The notes: generated by a model from the sequence alone, not told the origin. A DNA stretch of 64,000 bases from Lachnospiraceae bacterium (GCA_031272985.1 JAISSU010000029.1:62001-126000); one strand, 5' to 3'; counted from the first letter of the stretch, positions 1 through 8,703 are shown. Program-made: numbers and translations.

Positions 1-1365
1 CAGCAAACACCGCCGCGCTCAGATAGAGCGCCATATTATGGCGCACCTAATTCAGGAAGAGCCGATTATCAGGCGGCACCTGAATCAGGCTCATATTATC
101 AGCAGCCGACAGGGCAGCAAAGTAGACCTAAATACGCTAATTTAGAGGAATTAGAGCGGGCTTATTTATCCGGCCAGCAGGTTAAGAGCGATGATTATCC
201 GCCGGATCCGTATATTCAGAATGCTTATAAGCAGGAGAACGCACCTACATATAGTGCTAATCCTTACGCGAGTGCACCTGCGCAGGATTCCTACAGAGCA
301 CCTGAAAGCGCACCCACTCAGAATTCTTACGGTTATCAGGATTTAGGCAGACGCCAAAGTTATGAGCCTCCCAGACAGGAGCCTGAGACTTATGATTCAG
401 GCAGATATAGTAGCTACGAACCTCCGCGTCAGGAGAGTGAGAGTTACGAGGCACCCAGACGTGCGGCTTACGAGCCTCCCAGACAGGAGAGCGAGACTTA
501 TGAGGCACCCAGACGCGCAGCAGCTTACGAGCCACCGCGCCAGGAAGTCGAAAGCTATGAGGCACCCAGACGCAATGTTTATGAGGCACCTCGTCAGGAG
601 TATGAGAGCTACGAAGCGCCCAGACGCCAAAGTTACGAAGCACCGCGTCAGGAACCCGAGACATATGATTCGGGCAGACGCAGCTCTTATGACACACAGA
701 ATGTAGGCATGGAGTCTATTTACGGTAATGCTGACTCCGACAGATCATATACAGGGAGATTGGACGCTCGTTCTTCTTCATATCATAAAGAGCCTGAGAA
801 TGAGCCGGTTTACACAGCTCCCGTTCCGGAGAGATATCCCGTATATTCGGATCAGGAAAGAGAGCCAGTCTACACATCACAAAGCGATGAGAATCCGTAT
901 TATTATGATGATATACCGGATGATTCCCATTCGGAGCCTGTATTTGATGAACCGCTTTATACCGATCCTCCGTTTAGAGAAGGGAGCACTCGCAGATCCA
1001 CTTATGATGGCAGGAGAAGAGACGAGCGTTCTACGGGACAGATTACACCGGTTGCGGATTCAGATTCCAGAGAGCGGGATCAGTCTCCGAGGCTACGCCC
1101 TGACCGTCCGCAGATGACGACATTTAAATGGATTCTCACACTGATAGTTGGAGCGATACCTATTGTCGGATTAGTCATGTATCTGATTTGGGCATTTAAC
1201 CACAATGGTTATCTTAGCAGAAGGAGATACTGCCGTGCATGGCTGATTCTTTGGGTGATAATGCTTGCATTCTCCATAATAATGTCAGTGATACTGCTTC
1301 AGGCATTTAAATTGCAGATTAACAATATACTACAATTCCTGAATTTAGGCTATGTAATACAATAA
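1..1365 (+). CDS. Pro/Tyr/Gln-rich repeat protein with C-terminal two-TM domain (5' end outside window)
   Basis: The reading frame is open from base 1 to the TAA at 1363-1365, so the start lies upstream of the window and 454 residues are visible. The visible N-terminal part is low-complexity and rich in Pro, Tyr, Gln and Arg. At about nt 355-700 it becomes a repeat array of the form YE(A/P)PRQE-x-E-(S/T)-YEAPRR, seven or more units. It is followed by an acidic Tyr/Pro stretch. From about visible residue 375 there are two hydrophobic segments joined by a short loop with the motif RRRYCRAWLI. This tail is clearly homologous to that of the next gene (1453-1797). A cytoplasmic or cell-wall-facing disordered tail attached to a two-helix membrane anchor is the likely architecture. 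I do not recognise a function. Coding is certain; the role is unknown. Confidence 0.85.
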   Translation, partial: QQTPPRSDRAPYYGAPNSGRADYQAAPESGSYYQQPTGQQSRPKYANLEELERAYLSGQQVKSDDYPPDPYIQNAYKQENAPTYSANPYASAPAQDSYRAPESAPTQNSYGYQDLGRRQSYEPPRQEPETYDSGRYSSYEPPRQESESYEAPRRAAYEPPRQESETYEAPRRAAAYEPPRQEVESYEAPRRNVYEAPRQEYESYEAPRRQSYEAPRQEPETYDSGRRSSYDTQNVGMESIYGNADSDRSYTGRLDARSSSYHKEPENEPVYTAPVPERYPVYSDQEREPVYTSQSDENPYYYDDIPDDSHSEPVFDEPLYTDPPFREGSTRRSTYDGRRRDERSTGQITPVADSDSRERDQSPRLRPDRPQMTTFKWILTLIVGAIPIVGLVMYLIWAFNHNGYLSRRRYCRAWLILWVIMLAFSIIMSVILLQAFKLQINNILQFLNLGYVIQ

Positions 1366-1380
1366 TTAATTAGTTATTAG

Positions 1381-1427
1381 CCCTGTCGTTGCAAAGGAGC
1401 AACCCTTTGTGATGGCAGGGTTAATTT
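1381..1427 (+). terminator. Long hairpin after the repeat protein, probable terminator/attenuator
   Basis: Two 17-nt arms (1381-1397 and 1404-1420) pair along their whole length if G-U pairs are allowed, around a 6-nt loop, and are followed by TTAATTTAT. It lies 15 bases after the stop of the preceding gene and 32 bases before the next start. It probably ends or attenuates transcription into the small paralogue downstream. The T-run is imperfect. Confidence 0.6.
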
Positions 1428-1452
1428 ATAAAAGGGAAAAGGAGGAATCAGA

Positions 1453-1797
1453 ATGGAAGGGGATTACAATCAGCAAAACACAGGTTATTCGGCACCACAG
1501 GCGCCGCAAGGGCAGTATAATTATGCCCCTCCGGCTAATACAGGCTCAGGTATGGATGAGACACCTATGACATTGGGGGATTGGGTACTCACGATTCTCG
1601 CGCTTTTGATACCTTGCGCAGGTATTATTTTGTATCTTGTTTGGGCATTTGGCTCAACAGGAAATGTAAATCGCAGGAATTACTGTCGCGCATATCTGAT
1701 AATATTGCTGGCGGAGGTCATTATCAGCATTATCATATCAGTCACGATGAGTGGCTTGATACTCAGTTTGATAAATAGTGCCTCGAGCTATTATTAA
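1453..1797 (+). CDS. Small membrane protein, paralogue of the C-terminal domain of the preceding gene
   Basis: A 114-residue protein preceded by an AAAAGGAGG ribosome site. About 38 N-terminal residues are Gln/Tyr/Pro/Ala-rich and disordered-looking. Residues about 40-110 form a two-helix membrane domain. It shares the pattern W-(I/V)-LT-(L/I)-x-IP-x-x-G-(I/L)-x-x-YL-(I/V)-WAF, then RRxYCRAxLI, with the gene ending at 1365. The pair looks like a tandem duplication in which only the length of the hydrophilic tail differs. Similar short proteins are common in Clostridia as uncharacterised membrane proteins. No function is assigned. Confidence 0.85.
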   Translation: MEGDYNQQNTGYSAPQAPQGQYNYAPPANTGSGMDETPMTLGDWVLTILALLIPCAGIILYLVWAFGSTGNVNRRNYCRAYLIILLAEVIISIIISVTMSGLILSLINSASSYY

Positions 1798-1818
1798 GAA
1801 ACGCGAAATTTTTCACGT

Positions 1819-1847
1819 AAGGGCAGCCCCGGTGGTCGCCCTTTTTT
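1819..1847 (+). terminator. Intrinsic terminator after the small membrane protein gene
   Basis: Inverted repeat AAGGGC (1819-1824) / GCCCTT (1838-1843) running into a T6 tract, 22 bases after the stop codon at 1797. Confidence 0.75.
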
Positions 1848-1884
1848 ATTATAAAAATATTGCCATATATATCGGAAGGCTGTC

Positions 1885-1963
1885 AATGCAGATTTTATGG
1901 CAATTTCCAATAGTTAATGCAGATTTTATGCGCGAATAAATGGGGATCAATGCAGATTTTATG
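1885..1963. repeat. Three direct copies of a 15-bp sequence, possible IS-end remnant
   Basis: The 15-mer AATGCAGATTTTATG occurs exactly three times, at 1885-1899, 1916-1930 and 1949-1963, with 31- and 33-bp periods and unrelated sequence between copies. It fills the gap between the small membrane protein gene and the convergent apbE-like gene. Multiple short direct repeats at an end are typical of IS21-family elements, so a decayed IS end is a plausible origin. No transposase is present. Confidence 0.6.
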
Positions 1964-1994
1964 CACATTAAGCATGAAATCGCGAAAATTAATT

Positions 1995-2993
1995 TTATTT
2001 CTGGAAATTAGGAGAGTAATGCAGGATGCCGTCTTTCGTGATAAAGAGGGCGTCTACGTTACTTAGGCGGTTAACAAGTGTCATTCCCTCCTCCAGCCCC
2101 ATCAAAAAACAGGTCGTAGAGAGCGCATCGGCAGTCAGAGATGAATCGGTGATAATGGTGACGCTGTCTAAATCGGTATCGGAAGGATAGCCGGTTTCCG
2201 GGTTTATTATATGGTGGTAGACTTTTCCGCCGAGTGTAAAATATCTCTGATAGTCACCTGAGGTCACGACAGATTTATTTTCTATTCGTACGGAGGTAAG
2301 AGCCTCGCCTGTAGTGTCGAAAGGTTTTTGAATCCCGATATTAAATGCGCTCCCGTCAGTTTTATTGCCCACGGCCAGTACGTTTCCGCCGAGATTAATC
2401 AGAGCGTGGCTCACACCCTTACTGACTAAATATGCTTTTATTTTATCCGCAATAAAACCCTTTGCTATGGCGCCGACGTCAATCATGGCGTCGGGGTCTT
2501 CAAGCCTTACCGTATTTTCTTCAATGATTATTGTTTTATAATCAACGTGTGACAGGGCATTCGCCAATTCATCACTGTTTGGAAGCCCATGATAACTGGT
2601 TTCGAAGTTCCACAATTTAGTAACCCGACCGATTGTGATATCAAAAAGCCCGTTAGATAGTTTACCGTAATAGATCCCTTTATTTAAGAGGGTAATTGTG
2701 TCATCCGAAACCGTGACCGCAGCGCCTTTAGCTTCATTGATCTTCCTAATTTCACTGTTTTGACTGGTCTTTGAGAAAAGTTCGTCATATTTCTCGCAGA
2801 TTTCCCTGCAGCCATTAATGACATCCTCTGAAACCGGCTGTAAAATATCCACGGAAACAACAGTATCGAAATACATATCCGTAAAGCTCTGCGTCGTGTA
2901 TCCGCGGATTATGGAACACCCGGAAATGAGTGAATTAATAATTAGTATTAAGGCAATAATCAGGCTGACTGCAAATTTTCTTCGAAACGACAT
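1995..2993 (-). CDS. apbE: FAD:protein FMN transferase (ApbE family lipoprotein)
   Basis: Predicted to transfer FMN from FAD to a Thr/Ser of extracytoplasmic flavoproteins such as Rnf or Nqr subunits. I chose the ATG at 2991-2993, which has GAGGG a few bases upstream. This gives 332 residues beginning with a lipoprotein signal peptide ending in LISGCS, so the mature protein starts at the lipid-modified Cys. Family motifs are present: DVGAIAKGF, INLGGN, TSGDYQRYF, HHIINPETGYP, and the C-terminal metal-site region ITDSSLTADALST. It is divergent from the gene at 3249 and convergent with the gene pair at 1-1797. No flavoprotein target gene is adjacent, so the partner must lie elsewhere. Confidence 0.93.
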   Translation of the reverse strand: MSFRRKFAVSLIIALILIINSLISGCSIIRGYTTQSFTDMYFDTVVSVDILQPVSEDVINGCREICEKYDELFSKTSQNSEIRKINEAKGAAVTVSDDTITLLNKGIYYGKLSNGLFDITIGRVTKLWNFETSYHGLPNSDELANALSHVDYKTIIIEENTVRLEDPDAMIDVGAIAKGFIADKIKAYLVSKGVSHALINLGGNVLAVGNKTDGSAFNIGIQKPFDTTGEALTSVRIENKSVVTSGDYQRYFTLGGKVYHHIINPETGYPSDTDLDSVTIITDSSLTADALSTTCFLMGLEEGMTLVNRLSNVDALFITKDGILHYSPNFQK

Positions 2994-3113
2994 TATACCC
3001 TCACATTTTAGCCATATAATATTAATCGGAATGATAACCGACATGAATTATTATAAACGGGAATTAAGATATTGGCAATAATCGAAAGTATTGTACCTCG
3101 AAAAGTACTTATC

Positions 3114-3143
3114 TTGTAAGAAGAGTCCCGAATATGGTAGAAT
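3114..3143 (+). promoter_or_regulatory. Probable sigma-A promoter for the gene at 3249
   Basis: TTGTAA (3114-3119), an 18-bp spacer and TAGAAT (3138-3143), about 105 bases before the start codon in the divergent intergenic region. Confidence 0.4.
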
Positions 3144-3248
3144 AGCACGTGTCTTAATTTATCAATACGAATATTGGGAGTAAGGTTTTCATTGAAACGA
3201 AGGTTTACAATAATGAGGAAATAATAATAGAAACAGGAGGCAGGAAAC

Positions 3249-4049
3249 ATGAGTGAAAATATAGAAAATAACGTTGAGCAGGAAGCCATTGTACAGGAAA
3301 CCGTTGCACCGGAAACTACAACGAAGGAAATCACTGAACCGGGAGCCGAAGTTAAAGAGTCGATTAATACATTAGCGGATACTCAGGCAGATGCACATGA
3401 AACGGTAACTAAGGAATCTGCTACCCAGGGACAATTTACCACGGAACCGGAAGAGGTGGATGACGACTCCGAATTCGACGGAAATACGAATTACGAGCTA
3501 TATAAGCAATTATATAAGCCGCTGGAGGCACCGCAGCAGGCATATACTTATCAGCATAATCAGGGCAATACGAATGCAGCGGCTTACGGGAATGCCGCCG
3601 CGCCATATACTTACCACCATAATGACGTAGCTCAGCAATCCGATGCCCCGTATGTCACTGACAATGCCGCCCCATACAATTATCAGCATAACAATGGTAC
3701 GCTTAAGACTTCAAGCGAATACATAAACGAAACCGCCCAGCAGTATACCTATCAGCAGCCTCAAGGAACCGTGCAATATGCGAATCAGAATCAGTTTACG
3801 AATTCACATTTAAATCCGGGCCAGGGCTATGGTATCGCGGGACTGATATTAGGTATCGTGGGAATATTCGTCCCTCTAATTGGCTTAGCCTGCGCAATAG
3901 TGGGTCTGATTCTTTCAATAACAGGCTTAAACAAATCAAAGGCAGTCGGAGCGCCTTACGGGGTTTCAATGGGCGGTATCATCGTGTCCTGCGTAGGTGT
4001 CTTGTTCGGGAGTCTTTGGGCATGGTTTTTTATATCATTGATTTATTGA
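3249..4049 (+). CDS. DUF4190-like membrane protein with acidic, Tyr/Gln/His-rich N-terminal tail
   Basis: A 266-residue protein with an AGGAGG ribosome site. Residues 1-85 are Glu/Thr-rich and acidic. Residues about 95-185 contain spaced repeats of the type YTYQHN / YTYHHN / YNYQHN. Residues about 190-266 form two glycine-rich hydrophobic segments (GIAGLILGIVGIF and GVSMGGIIVSCVGVLFG) separated by a short polar loop, the pattern of the DUF4190 family. Its architecture of a disordered tail plus a C-terminal two-TM anchor resembles the proteins at 1-1797, though the TM domains are not obviously homologous. Function unknown. Confidence 0.8.
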   Translation: MSENIENNVEQEAIVQETVAPETTTKEITEPGAEVKESINTLADTQADAHETVTKESATQGQFTTEPEEVDDDSEFDGNTNYELYKQLYKPLEAPQQAYTYQHNQGNTNAAAYGNAAAPYTYHHNDVAQQSDAPYVTDNAAPYNYQHNNGTLKTSSEYINETAQQYTYQQPQGTVQYANQNQFTNSHLNPGQGYGIAGLILGIVGIFVPLIGLACAIVGLILSITGLNKSKAVGAPYGVSMGGIIVSCVGVLFGSLWAWFFISLIY

Positions 4050-4067
4050 CAATATAACAATAAAAAA

Positions 4068-4142
4068 TCGGGGTAACAGGATTTGAACCTGCGACCTCAC
4101 GGCCCCCAGCCGTGCGCTCTAGCCAAACTGAGCCATACCCCG
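4068..4142 (-). tRNA. tRNA-Pro (anticodon GGG)
   Basis: The minus strand folds as a full cloverleaf: acceptor CGGGGTA/TACCCCG, D arm GCTC..GAGC, anticodon stem CACGG/CCGTG with loop CTGGGGG, giving anticodon GGG, and a T arm with loop TTCAAAT. The discriminator is A and CCA is not encoded. It lies between the DUF4190-like gene and dapB, transcribed away from dapB. Confidence 0.95.
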
Positions 4143-4316
4143 ATAGTGTAACCGAAATGATTTAAATCAGTTGCAAAACCCATTATAAGTAAGGTACAAA
4201 GAATTTGCAAGGAAAATTTTTCTTGATTTCGAATTTTCCTGTTTTTTGATAAATAATATTTGTCGGATTGATTCTGTGTTATTATGTAGTCAGCAATAAA
4301 TCGGAGGATTTTCAAA

Positions 4317-5114
4317 ATGAAAATAATTGTAGTAGGCCCCAAAGGGAAAATGGGAAGATTGATTACAAAGATTGCATCAGAGCGTGATGACATGGAAATC
4401 ATCGCGGGGATTGCCCCGAAAGGAAGGGACTATATCGGAAGGGATTTAGGCGAGGTCGCGGTGATTGGACGAAACTTAGGCGTGGCGGTTACCGACGATT
4501 TGGAAGCCGTTATTGATAACGGAGATGTGATTATTGATTTTTCGACGAAAGAAATGGCGCTAAAGGCGCTTGATTTGGCTTTATCACATCACAAAGCCTA
4601 TGTCTGCGGGACCACCGGATTTTCCGAGAGCGAAATGGAAAATTTCAAGAATGCAGGGGAGACCATCCCCATGCTCTATGCCGCGAATACTTCAAAGGTC
4701 GTCAATGTCATGAATAAATTATTGGAGATTGTTACGGAAAAACTGGGGAAGGATGCCGATATCGAAATTCTCGAGATGCATGATCGCTGGAAAAAGGACG
4801 CACCGTCCGGCACCTCAAAGGAGATGGGTGAGGTAATGGCGCATGCTCTCGGGACAGAACTAAAGGATATTGCCGTCTACGGTAGGGAAGGTGTATCGCC
4901 GCGAGTAGACGGGACTATAGGTTATCACTCGCTTCGTGCGGGCAATATACCGAGTAGCCATACAGTCTATTTCGGATTTTTGGGTGAGAGGCTGGAGATT
5001 ACTCACCATTCATATAATTGGGAGTGCTTTGCCAGGGGAGCCTGCGACTGCGCGGCATTTCTATATGGGAAACCCGCGGGATATTATTCGATAAAAGATG
5101 TTCTGAATCTGTAA
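4317..5114 (+). CDS. dapB: 4-hydroxy-tetrahydrodipicolinate reductase
   Basis: Catalyses the NAD(P)H-dependent reduction in the diaminopimelate/lysine pathway, supplying peptidoglycan precursors. The 265-residue length is normal. The N-terminal Rossmann motif is GPKGKMG (residues 7-13). The catalytic segment reads MHDRWKKDAPSGT, keeping the catalytic His and Lys and the DAPSGT substrate loop. The second His of the usual HH pair is Asp here. Cofactor-loop motifs FST and GTTG are also present. The start is set by GGAGG at about 4303. It is followed after 12 bases by the iron-type dehydrogenase and probably shares its transcript. No other lysine gene is adjacent. Confidence 0.93.
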   Translation: MKIIVVGPKGKMGRLITKIASERDDMEIIAGIAPKGRDYIGRDLGEVAVIGRNLGVAVTDDLEAVIDNGDVIIDFSTKEMALKALDLALSHHKAYVCGTTGFSESEMENFKNAGETIPMLYAANTSKVVNVMNKLLEIVTEKLGKDADIEILEMHDRWKKDAPSGTSKEMGEVMAHALGTELKDIAVYGREGVSPRVDGTIGYHSLRAGNIPSSHTVYFGFLGERLEITHHSYNWECFARGACDCAAFLYGKPAGYYSIKDVLNL

Positions 5115-5126
5115 GGAGGTTGTATT

Positions 5127-6305
5127 ATGCAAAAGGGTTATCAGTTATTATCACAGAGCCAATTAGTGACCGGCAGAGGTTCGGTTTCGTTTCTGGCTGA
5201 AATGGGAAAGAAAAGGGCGGCCATTTTTTATGATGGCAGAGTGTTTAAAGAAAAAGAAAAGGAACGCGTCGCCAATATTCTTAACAAAGGCGGCTGCGAG
5301 TGCCGCTTTGTCGCGGATATTCAAAATGAACCGTTTTTCGGCGACATCGAAAGAGCTTTGGGAGCCGTCCGGGAATTTGAGCCGGATTTGATCGCCGCGA
5401 TAGGCGGGGGCTCGGTAATAGATACCGCAAAGGCAGCCTGGTTGTTTTATGAGCACCCCGAATTGTCATTTGAGGATGCTTTTAAGCCATTTCAGATTCC
5501 GCCGGCGACAGGCAAAGCGATTTTAGCCGCCCTGCCCACCACCTCAGGGACGGGGTCAGAGACTACATGCTGCGCGGTATTTGTTAATGAGAAAACCACG
5601 CAAAAACAATTGATCTTAGGCTTTCCGATTGTCCCTGCCTATGCTATTCTCGATCCTGATTTTACGGATACCTTGCCTGATGTAATAGCGGCACACACAG
5701 GAATGGACGCACTTTCACACGCCATAGAGGCAGCAGTTTGCGTCGCTTCTACTCCGATAGTAAAGAGCCTCGCCATAGAGGCGGCTCTTGATTTATTCGA
5801 TTACCTTCCTGATTCGGTTGGCGCGGATGTTACCCCGGAAAAAAAGAAGACAGGAAGAGAAATCTGCCACTACGCCGCTACGATTGCGGGAATCGCGATA
5901 AATAATTCCAGCGCGGGACTCGTTCATGCCCTCGACCAGATGGGACCTTATTTTAATCTTCCGCACGGGCTCGTATGCGGGCTTTTGCTCCCCTATACGA
6001 CGGCATTTCACTCGCCGCATGATACTTATATAAAATTGGCTAAGCGACTCGGCGTGGCAGGAGCAACTGATACCGAAACTTGCGCCGCACTTTCTGAATA
6101 CCTTTGGAATTTTAATATTCGTGTCGGTATTCCCACGTGCTTTAAGGACCTCGGAATTGCACAATCCGAATATATGGAGAAAATTTCCGATTTTCTGTCG
6201 GGACTGGATTCCTCGATGGCAGCGAATCTCTCGCCGCTTAAGCCCTCGTTTTCGCAGGCAAAGGAAATATTGGAGGATGCATACCTCGGGAATAAACCAT
6301 TCTGA
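5127..6305 (+). CDS. Iron-containing alcohol dehydrogenase
   Basis: A group III, iron-dependent NAD(P)+ alcohol dehydrogenase of 392 residues, within the normal range. Visible signatures are the nucleotide loop GGGSVIDTAK, the segment TTSGTGSE, and the metal-ligand region with GMDALSHAIEA followed by LVHALDQMG and LPHGLVCGLLLPY. These hold the expected Asp/His/His/His ligands. A strong AAGGAGG site precedes the ATG. It is probably cotranscribed with dapB. Substrate cannot be told from sequence; short-chain alcohols or aldehydes in fermentation are typical of the family. Confidence 0.9.
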   Translation: MQKGYQLLSQSQLVTGRGSVSFLAEMGKKRAAIFYDGRVFKEKEKERVANILNKGGCECRFVADIQNEPFFGDIERALGAVREFEPDLIAAIGGGSVIDTAKAAWLFYEHPELSFEDAFKPFQIPPATGKAILAALPTTSGTGSETTCCAVFVNEKTTQKQLILGFPIVPAYAILDPDFTDTLPDVIAAHTGMDALSHAIEAAVCVASTPIVKSLAIEAALDLFDYLPDSVGADVTPEKKKTGREICHYAATIAGIAINNSSAGLVHALDQMGPYFNLPHGLVCGLLLPYTTAFHSPHDTYIKLAKRLGVAGATDTETCAALSEYLWNFNIRVGIPTCFKDLGIAQSEYMEKISDFLSGLDSSMAANLSPLKPSFSQAKEILEDAYLGNKPF

Positions 6306-6394
6306 AATATTAATAATGTTGAAAGCTACGAGCCGCCTGATTCATTAGCGGTGCACCTGTCAAAAAAAATGTCGCACCGAAATTAAAAAAGGTG

Positions 6395-6440
6395 TTGACA
6401 AATAAATAATTATGATTTACTGTATTAAGCAAGCAATACA
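6395..6440 (+). promoter_or_regulatory. Promoter with overlapping inverted repeat upstream of the ABC exporter
   Basis: TTGACA (6395-6400), a 17-bp spacer and TACTGT (6418-6423). A perfect inverted repeat TGTATT (6421-6426) / AATACA (6435-6440) covers the end of the -10 and the start region, a typical repressor position. GntR/YtrA-type repressors often control such exporters, but no regulator gene is adjacent. Confidence 0.55.
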
Positions 6441-6466
6441 ATAATACAAAGGGGGGCGCAAACAGC

Positions 6467-7234
6467 ATGATTGAGATTAACAATCTGACAAAGGTTTTCA
6501 AGCTTAATAAAAAGCAGATGATGGAAGCCAAAACTAAGGATCCTCTTAAGCGCGCCGTTGATGGTTTGAGCATACGTGCCAATGACGGTGAAATATACGG
6601 ACTTTTAGGACCCAACGGAGCGGGCAAAACCACCACGCTTCGGTGTATTTCGACACTCATAAAGCCGACTTCGGGCACTGTGAGCGTTGAAGGACACGAT
6701 GTAGTTAAGGAATCCGAAAAAGTTAGGGACATTATCGGATTTTTGACCAGTGACATAAAGCTCGATGAAAATTTCAGCGTGGATTATATGTTTGATTTTT
6801 TCGGAAGGCTTCACAAAGTCCCGCGTGATGTATTGCGCTCACGCAAAGAGGAGCTGTTTTCTTATTTCGGAATCAGCGATTTTTCCTCAAAGAAAATTAA
6901 GGAACTCTCTACAGGCATGAAGCAAAAATCAGCCATTGCGGTCAGCCTCGTACATGATCCGGCAATAGTGATCTTTGATGAACCGACTAATGGTCTTGAC
7001 ATTATCACAGCCAGAAGCGTGACCGACTACCTTAAGAAACTGCGCGACGAAGGCCGATTGGTCTTGATCTCCACTCACGTAATGTCGGAGGCACAAAAAC
7101 TCTGCGACAGGGTGGGTATCATTATTGACGGAAAACTCGCGGCCGAAGGGACGGTGCCGGAACTTCTTGCCCTTACGGGTACGAATGAGCTGGAGGATGC
7201 CTTCTTCGAACTCTACAAAAATAAGGTGGCGTGA
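6467..7234 (+). CDS. natA: ABC transporter ATP-binding protein, NatA-like
   Basis: ATPase of an ABC-2 type exporter, 255 residues. Walker A is GPNGAGKT, the signature is LSTGMKQK, and Walker B is IVIFDEPTNGLD, followed by the H-loop STHVMSEAQ. The STGMKQ signature is characteristic of the NatA/DrrA export branch. A GGGGGGC ribosome site lies just upstream of the ATG. The permease follows after 77 bases that hold a hairpin repeat element. The pair resembles Na+ extruding NatAB of Bacillus, but the substrate is inferred only from family similarity. Confidence 0.85.
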   Translation: MIEINNLTKVFKLNKKQMMEAKTKDPLKRAVDGLSIRANDGEIYGLLGPNGAGKTTTLRCISTLIKPTSGTVSVEGHDVVKESEKVRDIIGFLTSDIKLDENFSVDYMFDFFGRLHKVPRDVLRSRKEELFSYFGISDFSSKKIKELSTGMKQKSAIAVSLVHDPAIVIFDEPTNGLDIITARSVTDYLKKLRDEGRLVLISTHVMSEAQKLCDRVGIIIDGKLAAEGTVPELLALTGTNELEDAFFELYKNKVA

Positions 7235-7243
7235 ATCGGTGTT

Positions 7244-7304
7244 GAGCTTAGCAGGAGGAACATTTCCATCGTAGGAAGAGGTGTCCCCTGACTAAAAATG
7301 GAGG
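7244..7304 (+). repeat. Dispersed hairpin leader element, copy A (before natB)
   Basis: Shares the blocks GAGCTTAGCA, GAGGAACA and GTGTCCCCTGACTAAAA with a second copy at 18197-18272. The outer blocks can pair (GGAACAUUUC with a downstream GAGGUGUCCC-type arm) with one mismatch. The element ends at the natB ribosome site GGAGG. Confidence 0.6.
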
Positions 7305-7311
7305 TTATCGC

Positions 7312-8601
7312 ATGAGAGGCGTAGGAAATATATTCAATAAAGAAATGGCGCGTGTCTTTAAAGATCGCCGAATGGTTTTCTCGGTGTTTATACTGCCGGT
7401 GATTATCATGGTCGTAATAATGACCATAGTCGGGCAACTCGTGACAAAAATGATGACGGACATCGAAGGTCATACTCCGTTTGTCGCGATGATGAATGAG
7501 CCGGATAGTTTTAAATCTTATCTGGAAGAAATCGGAGCCGAATATAATGTTTATTATCTAACGGATGACAGCGACCTTCAGACAGCTTTGGAAGACGTCT
7601 ATAATGGCAAAATTGACCTGGTAGTGGAGTTCCCTAAGGATTTTGATGCCATGGTCGCCGACTATAATGAGGGTGATAAAGTTCCTCAAGTGAAAACCTA
7701 CTACAATCCTTCTGAGGATTATTCGTCTCAGGCTTATTCTACTATTTCTCAAGGGGTGTTGGAGGAATACAGGCTTAAGCTTTTAGGGCAGAGAGTCGGA
7801 AATATGGATAATATTCAGATATTTACGGTAAATTCCGATAACCCGGAGTCTGTGCAGCAGGATTCCACAAAGGCAATGGGAAAGACTTTAGGGATGATGC
7901 TTCCGTATTTCATAACAATCATGCTTTTCGCGGGAGCCATGGGACTCGGCGTTGATATGATAACGGGCGAAAAGGAGCGAGGGACGATGGCGTCATTATT
8001 GCTATCGCCAATCAAAAGGAGCTCAATAGCGCTCGGAAAAGTATTTGCGCTGATGGTATTTTCGGCAATTTCAGCCGTGATTTACATCCTTTCGATGGGA
8101 CTTGGCGGCGGAATAATGGTGGGCACCATGTTCGCAAAACTATCTTCATCCGGCCTTGATATGACCGCTGCCACATCTTCGAGTATCAGTACGGGAATGA
8201 CAGGAGTGCCTGATTTTGCAGCCCTTTTCCAAATGTCACCGCTACAGATATTGCTGCTCGTTGCATTAATGGTTGCTATTGCGTTCTTTTATACGGTCGT
8301 GGTCGCTTTGATTGCGGCATACGCGAGGAGCCCAAAAGAGGCGCAGTCGTATTGTATGCCCGCCTACATGGTCGTATTAGTTTCCGGCATGATAGTAATG
8401 TTTCCGATAGGGAAGGAGACCTCAATATTTAAGTATTTGATTCCGCTTTATAATAATTCGCTTTGCCTGCAGGATATATTGACGGGAGAAATAACCCCGC
8501 TTCATTACGGAATCGCCCTGGCGGAGACGGTAATACTGGGATTTGTAGGGCTCTTCCTCATAGTAAAGGCATTCAATAGCGAGAAAATAATGAACTCGTA
8601 G
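7312..8601 (+). CDS. natB: ABC-2 type transporter permease, NatB-like
   Basis: A 429-residue membrane partner of the upstream ATPase. One TM segment lies near residues 23-45. A large extracytoplasmic domain follows (about 50-195). The remaining TM helices come after it, with the family loop GEKERGTMASLLLSPIKR after TM2. This one-plus-five topology is standard for NatB/YhaP-like ABC-2 permeases. A GGAGG site precedes the ATG directly after the hairpin repeat element. An intrinsic terminator follows at 8639, so the operon is natA-natB. Confidence 0.85.
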   Translation: MRGVGNIFNKEMARVFKDRRMVFSVFILPVIIMVVIMTIVGQLVTKMMTDIEGHTPFVAMMNEPDSFKSYLEEIGAEYNVYYLTDDSDLQTALEDVYNGKIDLVVEFPKDFDAMVADYNEGDKVPQVKTYYNPSEDYSSQAYSTISQGVLEEYRLKLLGQRVGNMDNIQIFTVNSDNPESVQQDSTKAMGKTLGMMLPYFITIMLFAGAMGLGVDMITGEKERGTMASLLLSPIKRSSIALGKVFALMVFSAISAVIYILSMGLGGGIMVGTMFAKLSSSGLDMTAATSSSISTGMTGVPDFAALFQMSPLQILLLVALMVAIAFFYTVVVALIAAYARSPKEAQSYCMPAYMVVLVSGMIVMFPIGKETSIFKYLIPLYNNSLCLQDILTGEITPLHYGIALAETVILGFVGLFLIVKAFNSEKIMNS

Positions 8602-8638
8602 TCAGTTAAAAGTCAGCTAATATTATTAAAACCATATG

Positions 8639-8673
8639 GAGCCGAAGTACAACAAGAGACTTTGGCTCTTTTC
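8639..8673 (+). terminator. Intrinsic terminator of the natAB operon
   Basis: GAGCCGAAG (8639-8647) pairs with CTTTGGCTC (8660-8668) and runs into TTTTCT. Confidence 0.8.
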
Positions 8674-8703
8674 TATATATTGTATATTCGCGTCGAAATA
8701 ATC

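Noticed and set aside
257..706. Open frames on both strands over the repetitive part of the first gene
   Set aside because: They arise from the codon-repetitive Pro/Tyr/Arg array; only the frame that runs through to 1365 has a coherent membrane domain and matches the paralogue.
1885..1963. CRISPR-like array
   Set aside because: Repeats are only 15 bp, with 16-18 bp gaps, three copies and no cas genes; too small for a CRISPR array.
4293..4320. dapB as a divergent pseudo-enzyme because one His of HH is Asp
   Set aside because: The catalytic His and Lys and the DAPSGT loop are kept; the second His is not essential in the family, so the enzyme is probably active.
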